This document shows positions 15,198 to 16,119 of a stretch of DNA of 16,119 nt, in pieces (the stretch's first letter is position 1; each line of letters begins with the position of its first letter). Source of the stretch: CAYQAJ01 sp964415245 (GTDB lineage: Bacteria; Planctomycetota; Planctomycetia; Pirellulales; Pirellulaceae); assembly GCA_964415245.1 (NCBI GenBank), contig CAYQAJ010000105.1, positions 1 through 16,119 on the forward strand, given 5' to 3'. The translations under genes were made by a program, and so were the position numbers. The notes under the pieces are model-generated. The model saw only the letters and a program-made list of their open reading frames with translations. It searched no databases and was not told the DNA's origin.

Positions 15198-15346
15198 TTT
15201 TCAGTTTTCAGTGTTCAGTTTTCAGTAGGCGGAGGTTGGTGGTCGGTTGTTGGTTACCGGTTGCGCGTTGCTGGCATTCCGAAGTCGGTGTGCGTCCGTG
15301 CGCGTCCGTGTTTTGCCGTCCATAACTGAAAACGGAACACTGAAAA
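15198..15346. repeat. Heptamer-periodic array with opposing copy (intergenic)
   Basis: From 15198 to 15274 the sequence can be cut into eleven 7-base units in one register. The first four are TTTTCAG, TTTTCAG, TGTTCAG and TTTTCAG. The later units drift but mostly keep a T-rich start and a GG or CG end (for example TGGTCGG, TTGTTGG, TTACCGG, TTGCTGG). Three units of the same family lie on the other strand at 15326-15346. The stretches 15204-15225 and 15326-15347 are complementary at 21 of 22 positions and could form a long stem. The array fills the 287-base gap between the PhyH gene and the Gfo/Idh/MocA gene, which holds no other recognised feature. Confidence 0.75.
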
Positions 15347-15413
15347 CTCACATCGTGTTCACGTCCATCGGAAACTCGGCTAGCAACAAGGCAACTCATT
15401 CGGTAGAGACTCC

Positions 15414-16119
15414 ATGACCGCTTGTGACATCTCGCTCGATCTGGACTACCTGCCCAAAATGCCGCGCCGCATGGACGTACCGATCGGGTGCATTGGGGCG
15501 GGCTTCATCATGGCCGACTGCCACCTGGTGGCGTATCGCGGCGTCGGCTTCAATCCCGTGGCGATCGCGTCGCGAACCCGGCAGCGAGCGGAAGAAGTGG
15601 CGAAGCGGCACGATCTGCGCCTCTGCTCCACCTACGACGAATTGCTCAGCGACAAGAGCATCGAAGTTATCGACATCGCCGTACCTCCCGACGTGCAGCT
15701 CGACGTGGTCCGCGAAGTCGTGCGGCACAAGGACCACGTCCGCGGCATCCTGGCCCAAAAACCGCTCGGCGCCACGTACGACGAAGCACGGCAAATCGTC
15801 CAGCTTTGTCGCCGCGCGGGCATCACGCTGACCGTGAATCAGAACATGCGGTACGACCAGTCGATCCGCGCGTGCAAGTGCCTGCTGGAGCGCGGCTACC
15901 TCGGTCAGCCCGTGCTGGCCACGATCGACATGCGAGCGATTCCCCACTGGATGCCCTGGCAGAAGCGGCTGGGCTGGGTGACGCTGCGGATCATGTCGAT
16001 CCACCATCTCGACACCTTTCGATATTTGCTGGGCGATCCCGTGCGCGTATTTGCCAGCGTGCGATCCGACCCGCGTACCGCCACCCAGTTCCGGCACACC
16101 GACGGCATCTGCCTGTACG
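15414..16119 (+). CDS. Gfo/Idh/MocA-family NAD(P)-dependent oxidoreductase (3' end outside the window)
   Basis: A partial gene of 235 codons, open to the window edge. It has an N-terminal Rossmann fold with the dinucleotide motif IGCIGAGFI (about residues 24-32), then VAIASRTRQRAEEVAKRH, then IDIAVPPDVQ, and the sugar-dehydrogenase signature as AQKPLG (K116), where most family members have EKP. The start of the C-terminal alpha/beta domain follows (RAIPHWMPW, HHLDTFRYLLGDP). Members oxidise or reduce sugars, inositols or related compounds. The ATG at 15414 has only a weak purine run (TAGAGA) upstream; a second start at residue 20 (MDVPIGCIG) is possible and would give a shorter N-terminus. 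It follows the isomerase and PhyH genes on the same strand, separated by the heptamer array, so whether it shares their transcript is uncertain. Confidence 0.88.
   Translation, partial: MTACDISLDLDYLPKMPRRMDVPIGCIGAGFIMADCHLVAYRGVGFNPVAIASRTRQRAEEVAKRHDLRLCSTYDELLSDKSIEVIDIAVPPDVQLDVVREVVRHKDHVRGILAQKPLGATYDEARQIVQLCRRAGITLTVNQNMRYDQSIRACKCLLERGYLGQPVLATIDMRAIPHWMPWQKRLGWVTLRIMSIHHLDTFRYLLGDPVRVFASVRSDPRTATQFRHTDGICLY

Noticed and set aside
15198..15274. CRISPR array
   Set aside because: The units are 7 bases, contiguous and drifting, with no spacers or conserved long repeats, and no cas genes are present.
15396..16097. 233-codon reverse-strand open frame
   Set aside because: The plus strand here encodes an unmistakable Gfo/Idh/MocA protein that is open to the window edge.

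Overview
The window looks like chromosomal DNA of a planctomycete, probably Pirellulales-like. This rests on the high GC content, a DUF1549/DUF1553 protein followed by a Tat-exported DUF1501 protein and a secreted EF-hand protein, a ThuA-like protein, and a sugar isomerase / PhyH dioxygenase / Gfo-Idh-MocA cluster. Lineage is inferred from gene families, as no rRNA is present. A run of 100 Ns (8186-8285) shows this is a draft scaffold.

Layout. (1) 61-3543, plus strand: a secreted cyclase-family hydrolase, a secreted ThuA-like protein, and a secreted thioredoxin-fold protein whose frame is interrupted by one UGA at 2533-2535. (2) 3544-4098: long inverted repeats, a REP-like palindrome and a frameshifted small gene. 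(3) 4099-6848: a two-gene molybdenum hydroxylase operon (2Fe-2S subunit, then Tat-exported Mo subunit) with a 4-base ATGA overlap. (4) 6931-7782, minus strand: a lone HsdR-N-like nuclease of visibly lower GC content, the only reverse-strand gene. (5) 7783-8285: no recognised gene, then the assembly gap. (6) 8302-13285: DUF1549/DUF1553, DUF1501 and a ten-loop EF-hand protein in a row. (7) 13465 to the end: a TIM-barrel sugar isomerase/epimerase, a PhyH-type Fe(II)/2-oxoglutarate dioxygenase, and a Gfo/Idh/MocA oxidoreductase cut by the window edge.

The most striking feature is the gene at 2176-3543. The in-frame UGA falls where a thioredoxin-fold protein carries the first cysteine of its CxxC motif, giving U-G-A-C. 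The frame stays open for 335 more codons, and a perfect 7-bp hairpin with a G-first loop lies 22 nt after the UGA, within the range expected of bacterial SECIS elements. The best reading is a previously split selenoprotein with a UxxC redox site.

A second unexplained layer is a family of heptamer-periodic repeats (TTTTCAG and variants) at four gene boundaries. One of these sits inside the start of the Mo-subunit gene and is translated.
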